Assembly: GCA_041484525.1 (NCBI GenBank)
Contig: JBGPHT010000119.1
Coordinates: forward strand, 1 to 22,988
DNA length: 22,988 bases
Source: JBGPHT01 sp041484525
GTDB lineage: Bacteria; Acidobacteriota; Terriglobia; Bryobacterales; Bryobacteraceae
Direction: 5' to 3'
Position numbers and translations under genes: made by a program. Each line of letters begins with the position of its first letter. Position 1 is the first letter of the stretch. Under the pieces are notes generated by a model. The model saw nothing but the letters and a program-made list of their open reading frames with translations, had not been told where the DNA came from and ran no database searches. Below are positions 13,515 to 21,549 of the stretch, in pieces.

Positions 13515-14848
13515 TGCGCTCGAAATCGATATTCCTTCTCCTCTTCGCGGTGGTTGCCTTCGGCCAGCCGGCGCGCGACCGGCACGCGATCGTCATCAGC
13601 CTCGATGGGTTTCCGAACTATGTCCTCAACGATCCCACCGTGCCGCTGCCCGTGCTGCGCAAGCTCATCCGCGAGGGCGCCACGGCCGACGGGCTCAAAT
13701 CCGTGAACCCCACCGTCACCTGGCCGAACCACACGGCGATGGTCACCGGCGTCGATGCGGCGCGACATGGCGTCATTTATAACGGGATGCCGATGCGGCC
13801 GGGTGAAGGCAAACCGCTGCGCGTCGAGCCGTGGGTGGACAAGAACGAACTAGTGCTGTCGCGGACCGTCTACGACGCGGCGCACGATGCGGGACTCACC
13901 ACCGCGGAGGTGGACTGGGTGGCGGTCTATCACGCGCGGTCCATCAACTGGTCGTTCGCCGAGCAGCCCGCGCTGGATGGCACGATAGAGCGGGAAATGA
14001 TCGCGGCCGGCGTCATCACGGAAGAGCAGATCCGCGCCTGGAGCCGGGAGCCGATCACGCTCAAGGACGACATCTGGACGAGCGCCGCGGTCCACCTGAT
14101 CGAGAAGCACAAGCCGAACCTGCTGCTGATGCACCTGCTCACCACCGACTCGGTGCAGCACCAGTACGGCGCGAAATCGCTGGCGGCTTATACGGGTTTG
14201 ATTCTGGCGGACCGGCAGGTGCAGAGGATTCTCGATGCGCTCGACCGCGCCGGAATCCGCGACCGCTCGACGGTGATCGTGGTTTCCGATCACGGCTTCA
14301 AAGCGTATCAGCACCTGATTCACGCCAACGCGCTGCTGCGGCAGAAGGGACTGCTGCGCGACAAGGACGGCCAGGTGGATTGCGACGCCTGGGTGGTGGC
14401 CGAGGGCGGCACGGCCATGGTTTATGTGACGCGCGAGTCCGAGCGTGCGACGGCGCTCAAGGTGGTGGATGAGGCGTTTGCGACGGTGCCGGGAATCGTG
14501 AAAGTGATCCGGCCCGAAGAGTATGCGCAGTACGGCTATCCGAAATGGGTGAGCGGCGGCCGCATGGCGGACCGCGTGCTGGTGGCGGCTTCGGGCTACG
14601 CGTTCGGTACGGCGAATAAGGGCGACGTGGGCGAGGAACTGCCGGCGGGAGTGGTGCGCGGGAATCACGGGTACGTGAATTCGGACCCGGAGATGACGGC
14701 GATTCTGGCGATGTGGGGCGCGGGTGTGAAAGCGGGCGCGCGCACGGGCGAGCAGCCGAACGTGAACGTGGCGGCGACGATCGCGCGGTTGCTGGGGATC
14801 GATCTGCCGCAGATTCAGGGCCGCGCCATCGCCGAGTTTTTGAAATAG
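13514..14848 (+). CDS. secreted alkaline-phosphatase-superfamily phosphodiesterase (NPP type)
   Basis: A 444-residue enzyme of the nucleotide pyrophosphatase/phosphodiesterase branch of the alkaline phosphatase superfamily. It has a signal peptide (IFLLLFAVVAFGQ) and is likely periplasmic. Two-metal site residues are visible: D31 in SLDGF, the nucleophile T69 with N72 in TWPNHT, D212 and H216 in TTDSVQHQYG, D259 and H260 in VVSDHGF, and H385 in RGNHGY. It should therefore hydrolyse a phosphodiester or phosphonate bond, with the substrate undetermined. The ATG overlaps the ankyrin-VOC stop, and a creatininase-like gene follows after 18 nt, so the three form one operon. Confidence 0.9.
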   Translation: MRSKSIFLLLFAVVAFGQPARDRHAIVISLDGFPNYVLNDPTVPLPVLRKLIREGATADGLKSVNPTVTWPNHTAMVTGVDAARHGVIYNGMPMRPGEGKPLRVEPWVDKNELVLSRTVYDAAHDAGLTTAEVDWVAVYHARSINWSFAEQPALDGTIEREMIAAGVITEEQIRAWSREPITLKDDIWTSAAVHLIEKHKPNLLLMHLLTTDSVQHQYGAKSLAAYTGLILADRQVQRILDALDRAGIRDRSTVIVVSDHGFKAYQHLIHANALLRQKGLLRDKDGQVDCDAWVVAEGGTAMVYVTRESERATALKVVDEAFATVPGIVKVIRPEEYAQYGYPKWVSGGRMADRVLVAASGYAFGTANKGDVGEELPAGVVRGNHGYVNSDPEMTAILAMWGAGVKAGARTGEQPNVNVAATIARLLGIDLPQIQGRAIAEFLK

Positions 14849-14866
14849 TTGGGTGAGGGAGGGGAC

Positions 14867-15688
14867 ATGCGTTTTCTGTGCTCGACGATTTGCTTGCTGA
14901 CGCTGTGCGCCGCAGCCGGCCGCGCGCAGAGCAAAGCCGCGCCTGTGGACTTCGAAATGATGACCTGGCCGGAGGTCAAGAAGGCGATTGAGTCCGGCAA
15001 GACGACCGCCCTCATCTATAACGGCGGCACCGAACAGCGCGGCCCGCAAAACGTGAACGGCGGACACACGTTGATGGGACACGCCACCGTCCTTGCCATT
15101 GCCGAAAAGCTGGGAAACGCGATCGCGGCGCCGGTGATGCCGTTCTCGGTGAATAACGCGAGCGCCGCTCTGCCGGGCACGATCGGGCTAACGGGTCCGC
15201 TGTTCGCCGCGCTCAACCAGCAGGTAGCCGAGCAGATGATCAAGAACGGTTTCAAGAGCGTGGTGCTGATGGGCGATCACGGCGGCGGGCAAAAGGAGAT
15301 GGCCGACGTGGCGAAGAAGCTGGATGAGAAGTACGCGCCCCAGGGCATCCACGTGGTCTTCTGCGGCGAGGTGTATGCGAAGGCGAACGGCGACTTCGAC
15401 AAGTGGCTGGCAGCCAACGGCTACCCAGTGAGCTCGCACGCGGGCATACCGGACACCTCGGAAATGCTATACCTGGGCAGCGACAAGGGCTGGGTGCGGA
15501 AGGATCTGGTGGCGACGGCGCAGGGCGATCCGATGCGGCAAGCGGGCGAGGCGAGGGACCCGAACGCGAAGCGCGTCAACAACGGCATCACCGGCGACGC
15601 GCGACGGTCCACGGCCGAACTGGGGAAGCGGATTTTCGACATGAAAGTGGAGTATGCGGTGGCGGAGATACATAGGTTGCTGAAGTAG
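14867..15688 (+). CDS. secreted creatininase-family protein
   Basis: 273 residues, starting at ATG 14867 just after GAGGGAGGGG rather than at TTG 14849. A signal peptide covers residues 1-20 (MRFLCSTICLLTLCAAAGRA). The rest matches the creatininase/creatinine amidohydrolase-like fold. The metal-binding GGTEQRGPQ (usually STEQHGPH) keeps the Glu but has Arg-Gly-Pro-Gln where His-Gly-Pro-His is usual. GGHTLMGHA follows, then a Gly-rich GDHGGGQKEM and HAGIPDTSEMLYL. The loss of the first His makes the exact metal set uncertain, though the neighbouring His residues may compensate. It lies downstream of the phosphodiesterase in the same direction. Confidence 0.85.
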   Translation: MRFLCSTICLLTLCAAAGRAQSKAAPVDFEMMTWPEVKKAIESGKTTALIYNGGTEQRGPQNVNGGHTLMGHATVLAIAEKLGNAIAAPVMPFSVNNASAALPGTIGLTGPLFAALNQQVAEQMIKNGFKSVVLMGDHGGGQKEMADVAKKLDEKYAPQGIHVVFCGEVYAKANGDFDKWLAANGYPVSSHAGIPDTSEMLYLGSDKGWVRKDLVATAQGDPMRQAGEARDPNAKRVNNGITGDARRSTAELGKRIFDMKVEYAVAEIHRLLK

Positions 15689-15744
15689 GAGACTATTCAC
15701 CGCCGAGACGCCGAGAGCGCTGAGAAGACTAAGAAGGAGAGGCA

Positions 15745-16311
15745 ATGGAACATATCATCGCGAGGTTGCTGGAGGCTTTCGAGAGGGGGAAGATGAGCCG
15801 TCGCCAGGAGAGTGCGGGATTCAAGGCGGTCACGATGAACCATATTTCCTACCAAGTGGCCGACTATACGAAGACGCGCGACCTCTATTCGGACTTGTTG
15901 GGGATGAAGGTTTCGCAGGACAACGGGCGGCAGTGCTACCTGTCGTTCGGTGACACGTTTCTGCTGCCGCGCAACGTGCGCAACGGCGGGCAGACGCCGC
16001 GCGTGGATCACGTCGCGTACACGATCGAAACCTGGGAGAAGAATAAGGCGGAGGCAGAGTTGAAGCGCCGCGGGATGACGCCGCGTCCGGACGCCGAAGA
16101 CAGCTTCCACGTGAAGGGGCCGCGGCCGGCGGGGGGGTCTGGGGCAGTCTTGGGCTCCGCCTCGCCGCGATGGCAGGTGTGGCACGTGATCCGCAGCTTG
16201 CCCTGGATGCGGCAATACACGCACTGCACGCCGAGCGCGGCGGTAAAGGTGCGCATGATCGGGACTTTGAGGTTGGTGGGGTTGGGCATTTCGCGGCCAT
16301 ATCATACATGA
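15745..16311 (+). CDS. VOC family protein with deleted leader and foreign C-terminus (likely pseudogene)
   Basis: ATG at 15745 follows AAGGAG. The start MEHIIARLLEAFERGKMSRRQ is the conserved opening of a group of Tat-exported acidobacterial VOC proteins. In them it is followed by a hydrophobic Tat segment. Here that segment is missing and the frame passes straight into ESAGFKAVTMNHISYQVADY (about residues 22-41). The glyoxalase fold continues (TRDLYSDLLGMKVSQDNG, VDHVAYTIETWEK, AEAELKRRGMTPRPDAEDSF) to about residue 125. The normal C-terminal strand with the last metal ligand is absent. From about 16128 the frame runs antisense through a cytochrome c remnant, giving a meaningless tail. Probably non-functional. 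Confidence 0.75.
   Translation: MEHIIARLLEAFERGKMSRRQESAGFKAVTMNHISYQVADYTKTRDLYSDLLGMKVSQDNGRQCYLSFGDTFLLPRNVRNGGQTPRVDHVAYTIETWEKNKAEAELKRRGMTPRPDAEDSFHVKGPRPAGGSGAVLGSASPRWQVWHVIRSLPWMRQYTHCTPSAAVKVRMIGTLRLVGLGISRPYHT
16128..16289 (-). pseudogene. decayed reaction-centre-type cytochrome c fragment
   Basis: Reading the minus strand from ATG 16289, the first ~54 codons give MPNPTNLKVP, then IMRTFTAALGVQCVYC, then ITCHTCHRGEAEPKT. This matches the small multi-heme cytochromes of the photosynthetic reaction-centre cytochrome subunit family that are abundant in Acidobacteriota. Intact relatives have a longer stretch between NLKV and the MRTF helix, and another between the two heme motifs. Both are shortened here. 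The first motif reads CVYCR instead of CVYCH, so heme attachment is lost there, and CHTCH is intact. Upstream codons YGRE continue the family pattern, but no signal peptide remains. It collides tail-to-tail with the VOC gene. Confidence 0.65.
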
Positions 16312-16382
16312 GGCGCGCGCGGCTGACGGAACAAATTCCGGAGTCCACGCGTATCCCAGATGTCCATTCGAGGAGGTGCAAT

Positions 16383-16856
16383 ATGTTCTGCGACCGTTGC
16401 GGCGGGCATCTGCAGGAGAGGCAGCGTTTCTGTCCGGGCTGTGGCAAGCCGGCAGGCGCCGTCCCTCTCATGCCCGTCGAGGGGCGCATCTCGGGCCATG
16501 TCCGGCTGTTGGGCATTCTGTGGCTGGCGGCATCCGCCATCCACCTTCTGCCGGGCTTTTTTCTGTCTTCGCTTTTCGGCGGGCATCATCAGTTGTTTGC
16601 CCCGGACATGCCGTTCTTCGTGCGCGACATCCTGCGCGCCATGGGCGGTGTGTTTCTGGCCGGCGGCATCCTCGGGCTGATCACCGGCTGGGGTTTGCTC
16701 GACCGGCGTCCATGGGCGCGGATGCTGGCGATCGTTCTCGGCTGCTTCCAGTTGGTGAATCTGCCGTTCGGTACGGCGCTCGGTATTTATACGCTGTGGG
16801 TGTTGCTGCCGGCGGCCTCCGAGCAGGAGTACCGGCAGATGGCGCGGGCGGCGTAG
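16383..16856 (+). CDS. zinc-ribbon membrane protein
   Basis: 157 residues, starting at ATG 16383, six nt after AGGAGG. An N-terminal zinc ribbon uses C3, C6, C17 and C20 (FCDRCGG and FCPGCGK). A short linker leads to three or four hydrophobic segments: LLGILWLAASAIHLLPGFF, RAMGGVFLAGGILGLITGW, and MLAIVLGCFQLVNLPFGTAL with IYTLWVLLP. This is the common arrangement of small bacterial zinc-ribbon membrane proteins with no known role. It stands alone on the plus strand between decayed genes and appears intact. Confidence 0.82.
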   Translation: MFCDRCGGHLQERQRFCPGCGKPAGAVPLMPVEGRISGHVRLLGILWLAASAIHLLPGFFLSSLFGGHHQLFAPDMPFFVRDILRAMGGVFLAGGILGLITGWGLLDRRPWARMLAIVLGCFQLVNLPFGTALGIYTLWVLLPAASEQEYRQMARAA

Positions 16857-16976
16857 GGCAGGTACAAAGCCGGTCGGTCCGCGCTTCGCGTCTCGCGGTA
16901 ATACGATTCAGGTGGGCGCGCGGGTAGTGTCGTATGCGTTGGTCCTCACGGCGGCCTCGAAAGAGCGGGCCGCCAG

Positions 16977-17205
16977 TGGATTAGCACGTCCCACGTAGAG
17001 CGTCAGAACCTCACGATCCGGATGGGCATGCGCTGCCTCACGCGGTTGACGAACGCCTTCAGCAAAAAGCGGAGAATCTCTGGGCTGCGTACTGCTTACA
17101 CTTCGCCTACAGTTTCTGCCGGATTCACAGAGCGTTGTGCGTTACGCCTGCGATGGAAGCAGGGGATCGTGGATCGCGCGTGTGGAGCCTACCAGAGTCG
17201 ATTGC
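16977..17205 (+). pseudogene. IS1-type transposase C-terminal remnant with frameshifts
   Basis: Positions 16977-17067 read WISTSHVERQNLTIRMGMR, then LTRLTNAFSKK, a hallmark of the C-terminal DDE region of IS1-family-like transposases. The homology then changes frame at a run of five A (about 17064-17068) to AENLWAAYCLHFAY, loses a base before FCRIHRALCVTPAMEAG, and shifts again to IVDRA and W. At least three indels and no N-terminal half show that it is long dead. The sequence just upstream (16857-16976) shows no clear coding, apart from an inverted repeat GGCGGCC/GGCCGCC at 16950-16974. No inverted-repeat ends were identified. Confidence 0.65.
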
Positions 17206-17331
17206 CGTTACGAATTTTTTCAGGTTTAGATTGTCTTTTAAATCATAGGCAGCATTCGTCCGGATTTTGGCGCATACTAAAGTTACAGTTGCGGAGAGCC
17301 GATCTGTTGGATAGTCTGGAGGACCACGACT

Positions 17332-17577
17332 ATGCCTGAGCCGAAGCAGCCAACCCCGATGTAAAATAAAGTACTAACCGATGCGATTCAGGAAATCTAT
17401 CTCGTCTATGGACCAAATCTCTCGGCATTTTTCCATGACGTAGAAGATCCAACCAGCCATGCCTCGTGCGGACGCGAACTCCAAGGTCATCTCGCGGAAG
17501 TCCATAACCGCAAGCCGAGCCGCATCCACAACCACGCGTTGAGTTTAGACCAAATCCAGCCCATTCCATTTCTGTAA
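17332..17577 (+). pseudogene. reading-frame remnant upstream of the ClpP-like gene
   Basis: ATG at 17332 follows GGAGG and opens MPEPKQPTPM before an in-frame TAA (17362). The same frame then stays open for 70 codons to TAA 17575 (e.g. LTDAIQEIYLVYGPNLSAFF). It may be the original 5' end of the protease gene, now separated by a nonsense mutation and a frameshift, or an unrelated broken gene. The AT-rich stretch 17216-17331 in front shows nothing coding and could hold its promoter. Confidence 0.3.
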
Positions 17578-18701
17578 ATGGGACGATCAACGAAGATCTC
17601 GTTTACAGGTTGACCGCATCCATAATTCGGTTGCAATACGAGAGCCGCGATCCCATCACGGTCTACATCGACAGCCCCGGTGGCAGCATCACAAGTGCGA
17701 GTTCTATCCTTCGGCTGCTTCGATCTCCAGGGCTGGATTCTCCGGCACCATGCAATCTAATAACCGTTACAACTTCGCTCGCTGCGAGTGCAGCGGCAAT
17801 TCTGCTCACTTCTGGCGATTATGCTATCGCATACCCAGGCAGCACTATTCACTTCCATGGAGTGCGGACATTCCGTCAGAATCCGATCACGGTGGAGGAA
17901 GCATCAGATGTTGCCAGGGACCTCAAGGCCAGCAATGAAGCTTCTGCGGTATCCTTGGCCAGGACCCGAAGCCGAAACTTTTTCTTTCGCTTCATCACAT
18001 TGAGGTCTGAGTTCAACCAGTACCGAGCGAAGAATCCTAAGGCGGCTACTGAAAAGGACTGCTTCGTTGGGATGATTTCAGAAAGGCTCTCAACCTGGGG
18101 ACTCGAAGTCATCCGGAAAGCTGAAGGTCGCAATAAACGATATGACAGCCTTTCCTCCCGTATATTCAAGTCGCCTGGAATACTCAAGCAACTGAAACTG
18201 ATGCAGGCTGGGCCCAAGCCGGAGCACTTCAGAAAACTCGAAGCGGAAATGCTTAGGGCAATCATCTCCTTCGAAATTGCAAGCAACCAAAAAAACACCA
18301 AATGGACGTTTGCCGGAAAGGGAATGGCGCAAGTCAGCGATGATTTTTTTCTCCTGAACGAATACATCGGTCAACATCAAAATGATTGGATCGAAGAGTT
18401 CTGCGAGGAATGGAAGAATTTCGTGCTGCAAGAAGGCGACAAAGCTGCTATCGACGGCCTCCCAGAACATCAGAGAAAGAGTGCGCGAGTCGCCAAACTA
18501 ACTCCAGTGCTCCTGCCACTTTGGTTGTTTTTCGGCGCAATCTGCCATGTTCTTCAGGAGGAGGAGAATCCACTGACGCCCACTGACGCGTTCTGGCTGG
18601 GCCTTGTCGACGAAGTCATGGGAGCCAATTTGCCAACACTCCGCAGGATTGCGGAGCGCAAACCGGTATCAACTACAAGATCAACGAGCGAAGCAAAATA
18701 G
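17508..18701 (+). CDS. ClpP-fold serine protease-like protein with long insertion; 5' end damaged
   Basis: Translating from TTG 17610 gives 363 residues with a ClpP/crotonase-type core: VYIDSPGGSI (18-27), the probable nucleophile S60 in SLAASAAAILLTSG, and the probable catalytic H83 in STIHFHGVR. The ClpP C-terminal element appears only near residue 330 (LTPTDAFWLGLVDEV). About 180 helix-rich residues therefore intervene, including ILKQLKLMQAG, FRKLEAEMLRAIISFEIASN and ITPVLLPLW-like hydrophobic stretches. The first core strand (SISVNGTINEDLVYRL) lies upstream of TTG in the same frame, which is open back to TAA 17505 but contains no ATG or GTG. The 5' end is therefore frameshifted or truncated. 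Base composition is visibly more AT-rich than the neighbours, suggesting transfer. No Clp ATPase gene is nearby. Confidence 0.65.
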   Translation, partial: PQAEPHPQPRVEFRPNPAHSISVNGTINEDLVYRLTASIIRLQYESRDPITVYIDSPGGSITSASSILRLLRSPGLDSPAPCNLITVTTSLAASAAAILLTSGDYAIAYPGSTIHFHGVRTFRQNPITVEEASDVARDLKASNEASAVSLARTRSRNFFFRFITLRSEFNQYRAKNPKAATEKDCFVGMISERLSTWGLEVIRKAEGRNKRYDSLSSRIFKSPGILKQLKLMQAGPKPEHFRKLEAEMLRAIISFEIASNQKNTKWTFAGKGMAQVSDDFFLLNEYIGQHQNDWIEEFCEEWKNFVLQEGDKAAIDGLPEHQRKSARVAKLTPVLLPLWLFFGAICHVLQEEENPLTPTDAFWLGLVDEVMGANLPTLRRIAERKPVSTTRSTSEAK

Positions 18702-18872
18702 ATCAACGCACCTTTAGGACACTACCGGCGCCACTTTTTTCTGCCAACGGGTTCGATTCAGCGGAACACGATTCGAGTGCCAGGCCGACAGGGAGGCTCC
18801 GCACCGGGCGTTCCGTGCCGATCGCGCCTGGCGGACACCGTCCCGTTCGTATGGCTGCAAGGGCAGTTCGCG

Positions 18873-21389
18873 CTACTCCTCGCGCAAGGCTTGCATGGGC
18901 TCGAGGCGTGAGGCGCGGCGGGCGGGGCCGTAGCTGGCCATCAACGCGACCGCGGCCAGCAGCACGATGGCTCCAGCGAAGGTCAGCGGATCGTACGGCT
19001 TCATCCCGAAGAGCAGAGCAGCGGCGGCACGGCCGGCCCAAAGCGCGAGGCCGGTCCCAATCACCAGGCCGAAGATGAGCATCAGGGCGGCCTCGCGCAG
19101 CACCAGGCGGATGACGCTGCCGCGGTCGGCGCCCAGCGCGATGCGCACGCCGATCTCATTGCGGCGCCGCGCCACCATGTACGCGATCACGCCGTAGAGG
19201 CCGAGTGTCGCCAGGACGGCGGCCAGGAATCCGAACGAACCGGCCAGCGTCGCCATCAACCGCTCGCGCAGCATCGATTCCTGCAGTTGAGTTGTCAGGA
19301 CGCGAAACTGGATCACGATCTCCGGGTGCACCGCCGCCATTGCCGCCTTCGAACCGCGGAACACATCTCCCAACGGAGCGGCGGTCCGCAGCACAAATGT
19401 GGCGTCGGCGCCCGGATTGTCATCCTGACCGCTGGGCAAGAAACCGATGGGCAGGAAATCCTCGCGCAGCTCGTAATACTTCGTGTTCCGCACCACGCCC
19501 ACCACTTGATAAATGGGATCGGGTTTCCCGGCCTGGCCTTCCACGCGAAACGTGTGGCCCACCGGGTTCCCGCCGCCAAAGACGGTCTTGGCAAATACCT
19601 CGTTGACGATCGCCACTTTGGGGGCGCCTGCGGTGTCGCGGTCGTCGAAATCGCGACCGGCGATGAGCGCCGTGCCCATCGTTCGGAAGTATCCGGGACC
19701 GATGCTGTTGAAGTTCGACTCTTTGCGGATTCCGCTGGCGGTATCCGGCCGAACCATATTATTCCAACCGGCGCCGCTAACCGGCGTGAACCCTACCTGG
19801 GCCGCGGAGACGACGCCCGGTTGCGCGGCCAGGCGCTCGAGCAGGGTGCGATAGAGGGGCAGGAGCCGCTCCTTCTGATACTGCGGCCGGCGCAAGTCCA
19901 GGTTGACTTCGACGATGCCCTCGGCGCGGAAACCGGGGTCTACGGCGAGCAGCTTCTGCAGGCTGCGCACGAACAACAGCGCGCCCACCAGCAGCACCAG
20001 CGAGAGCGCCACCTGGGCGGTGACGAGCGCCCGCCGCAGGCTGAACCGCTCGCGTCCCGCGGTGAGGCCGCGTCCGCCGGCGCGCATGACGGAGGCCGGA
20101 GAAACACTGGTGCCGCGGACCGCCGGCAGCAGTCCGAACAACAGGCACGTGCCGACGGCGATGGCCGCGGTGAAACCGAGAACGCGGACATCCAAGCCGA
20201 GACCGACAAACAGCGGACTGCCGGGCGTGCTGAGGAACGCCACCAGGCCGCGGCTCAGGAATTGGGCCAGCAAAGCGCCGAGCGCCGCGCCGGCGAGAGC
20301 GAGCAGCAGGCTCTCCGAGAGCAGTTGCACGATGAGTCTTGCGCGCGACGCGCCAATGGCTTGCCGCAGCGCCATCTCGCGCTCGCGAATGCTGGCACGA
20401 GCCAGCAGCAGATTGGCGAGGTTGGCGCATGCGATCAGCAGCACCAACCCCGTGGTGGCCAGCAGTAGCCAGAGCGGCGACTCGTAATCGCGGCGCAATT
20501 GGGACACGCCGGTGGCGCCTTCTGTCGCAGCCAGCTTGTTTGCCAGATACCGCTTGGCATCGTCCGGCCGGTAGGTGGGCGGCAGCGACGCCTCCATGAT
20601 CCCCGGCGAAAGGGCCTGTAGATGGGCAGTGGCGCGCCCCGCTGTCCAACCGGGCTTCAGGCGTCCCATGGCGGACAACCACCACGCAGTCCTGATTTCC
20701 GCGCGCGACCGCCCGTCATTTCCGGGAAACATTCGATCCGCGCACATCGGAAGCGCCACGTCGTAGCGATTTCCCACTTCCACGCCAAAAAAACTCATCG
20801 GCGTGATTCCTATAATGGGGAACGATTTGCCTTCCAGCCGGACCGTCTGGCCAATCGCACCCGGATCGCCGCCCAGTTCGCGCTGCCAGAACGCATAGCT
20901 GACGATGGCGCCGGGAGATCCACACGCGGGTCGATCGTCGTCAGCGGTGAAGCTGCGGCCCAGGATCGGTGGAACGCCCAGCACGCGGAAGAAATCGCCG
21001 CTGACATAGAGTCCCTCCGCGTAGCGCGCCTCGCCGCCGGCGGCCAGGTTGAAGCGCGTGGCGCTCCAGGCCAGCGTGCCCGTGAAGGCCTGCTGGCGCG
21101 TTCGGATCTCTTCCCACTGGGCATAGGTGAGGCGGGCGCTGCGCGTGGAAAACCAGCCGGAGCGCATGGAGCCTCGGGGGAGATCGATCATCGCCAGTTC
21201 CTGCGAATTGGCGACGGGGAGGGTGCGCAATCGCACGGCGTCCACGAGTTGAAAGATGGCGGTGTTGGCTCCGACGCCGAGCGCGAGAGACAGCACGGCA
21301 ACCGCCGTGAATCCGGGATTCAAGCGAAGCTGCCGGGCGCCGTAGCGGAGGTCCTGGCTGACATTGCCCAGCCACCTGAGTCGATCCAT
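18873..21389 (-). CDS. MacB/FtsX-type orphan permease (ADOP family)
   Basis: An 838-residue inner-membrane protein of the acidobacterial duplicated orphan permease type: two FtsX modules without their own ATPase. The start is ATG 21389, with AGGAAGGAG ten nt upstream, giving MDRLRWLGNVSQDLRYGARQ. The first transmembrane helix is about 28-50 (GFTAVAVLSLALGVGANTAI). A MacB-like periplasmic domain follows. A first FtsX block holds LLLATTGLVLLIACANLANL and GASRARLIVQLLSESLLLAL, and a second hydrophobic start is ALVTAQVALSLVLLVGALLF. After another periplasmic domain, a C-terminal FtsX block holds GFLAAVLATLGLYGVIAYMV and IALGADRGSVIRLVL, ending ARRASRLEPMQALREE. Complete by length. No ATPase or membrane-fusion gene is adjacent, as is usual for this family, so the exported substrate is unknown. 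Confidence 0.92.
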   Translation of the reverse strand: MDRLRWLGNVSQDLRYGARQLRLNPGFTAVAVLSLALGVGANTAIFQLVDAVRLRTLPVANSQELAMIDLPRGSMRSGWFSTRSARLTYAQWEEIRTRQQAFTGTLAWSATRFNLAAGGEARYAEGLYVSGDFFRVLGVPPILGRSFTADDDRPACGSPGAIVSYAFWQRELGGDPGAIGQTVRLEGKSFPIIGITPMSFFGVEVGNRYDVALPMCADRMFPGNDGRSRAEIRTAWWLSAMGRLKPGWTAGRATAHLQALSPGIMEASLPPTYRPDDAKRYLANKLAATEGATGVSQLRRDYESPLWLLLATTGLVLLIACANLANLLLARASIREREMALRQAIGASRARLIVQLLSESLLLALAGAALGALLAQFLSRGLVAFLSTPGSPLFVGLGLDVRVLGFTAAIAVGTCLLFGLLPAVRGTSVSPASVMRAGGRGLTAGRERFSLRRALVTAQVALSLVLLVGALLFVRSLQKLLAVDPGFRAEGIVEVNLDLRRPQYQKERLLPLYRTLLERLAAQPGVVSAAQVGFTPVSGAGWNNMVRPDTASGIRKESNFNSIGPGYFRTMGTALIAGRDFDDRDTAGAPKVAIVNEVFAKTVFGGGNPVGHTFRVEGQAGKPDPIYQVVGVVRNTKYYELREDFLPIGFLPSGQDDNPGADATFVLRTAAPLGDVFRGSKAAMAAVHPEIVIQFRVLTTQLQESMLRERLMATLAGSFGFLAAVLATLGLYGVIAYMVARRRNEIGVRIALGADRGSVIRLVLREAALMLIFGLVIGTGLALWAGRAAAALLFGMKPYDPLTFAGAIVLLAAVALMASYGPARRASRLEPMQALREE

Positions 21390-21549
21390 GCGCGAATACT
21401 CCTTCCTTCAAGACGCTGAGAAGCTGCCGTGGTTTGCAAGAAAGAGCCGGATTGCGGCAGCCGGGGGTGCCGAGGCCGGAACGGAGCGGGATTTGCGCGG
21501 CTGTCCGGCGTCAACAGTCGATGATGGATCCAGTAAGGAGATCCAGTGG

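Noticed and set aside
13850..15082. 410-codon minus-strand frame
   Set aside because: Antisense to the phosphodiesterase, whose metal-site residues are all in place on the plus strand.
16170..16382. Long 5' extension of the zinc-ribbon gene (start at 16170)
   Set aside because: A strong AGGAGG sits six nt before ATG 16383, and the zinc ribbon starts at residue 3 from there. The extension overlaps the VOC/cytochrome debris.
16950..16974. GGCGGCC/GGCCGCC inverted repeat as a terminator of the zinc-ribbon gene
   Set aside because: No T-run follows, and it lies about 95 nt after the stop, next to the transposase relic.
17330..17590. 86-codon minus-strand frame upstream of the protease
   Set aside because: Gly/Arg-rich with no homology pattern. 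The plus strand carries the real protease N-terminal strand (VNGTINEDLVYRL) over the same bases.
19287..20468. 393-codon plus-strand frame
   Set aside because: Antisense to the permease. Gln/Arg/Glu-rich with no domain signature.
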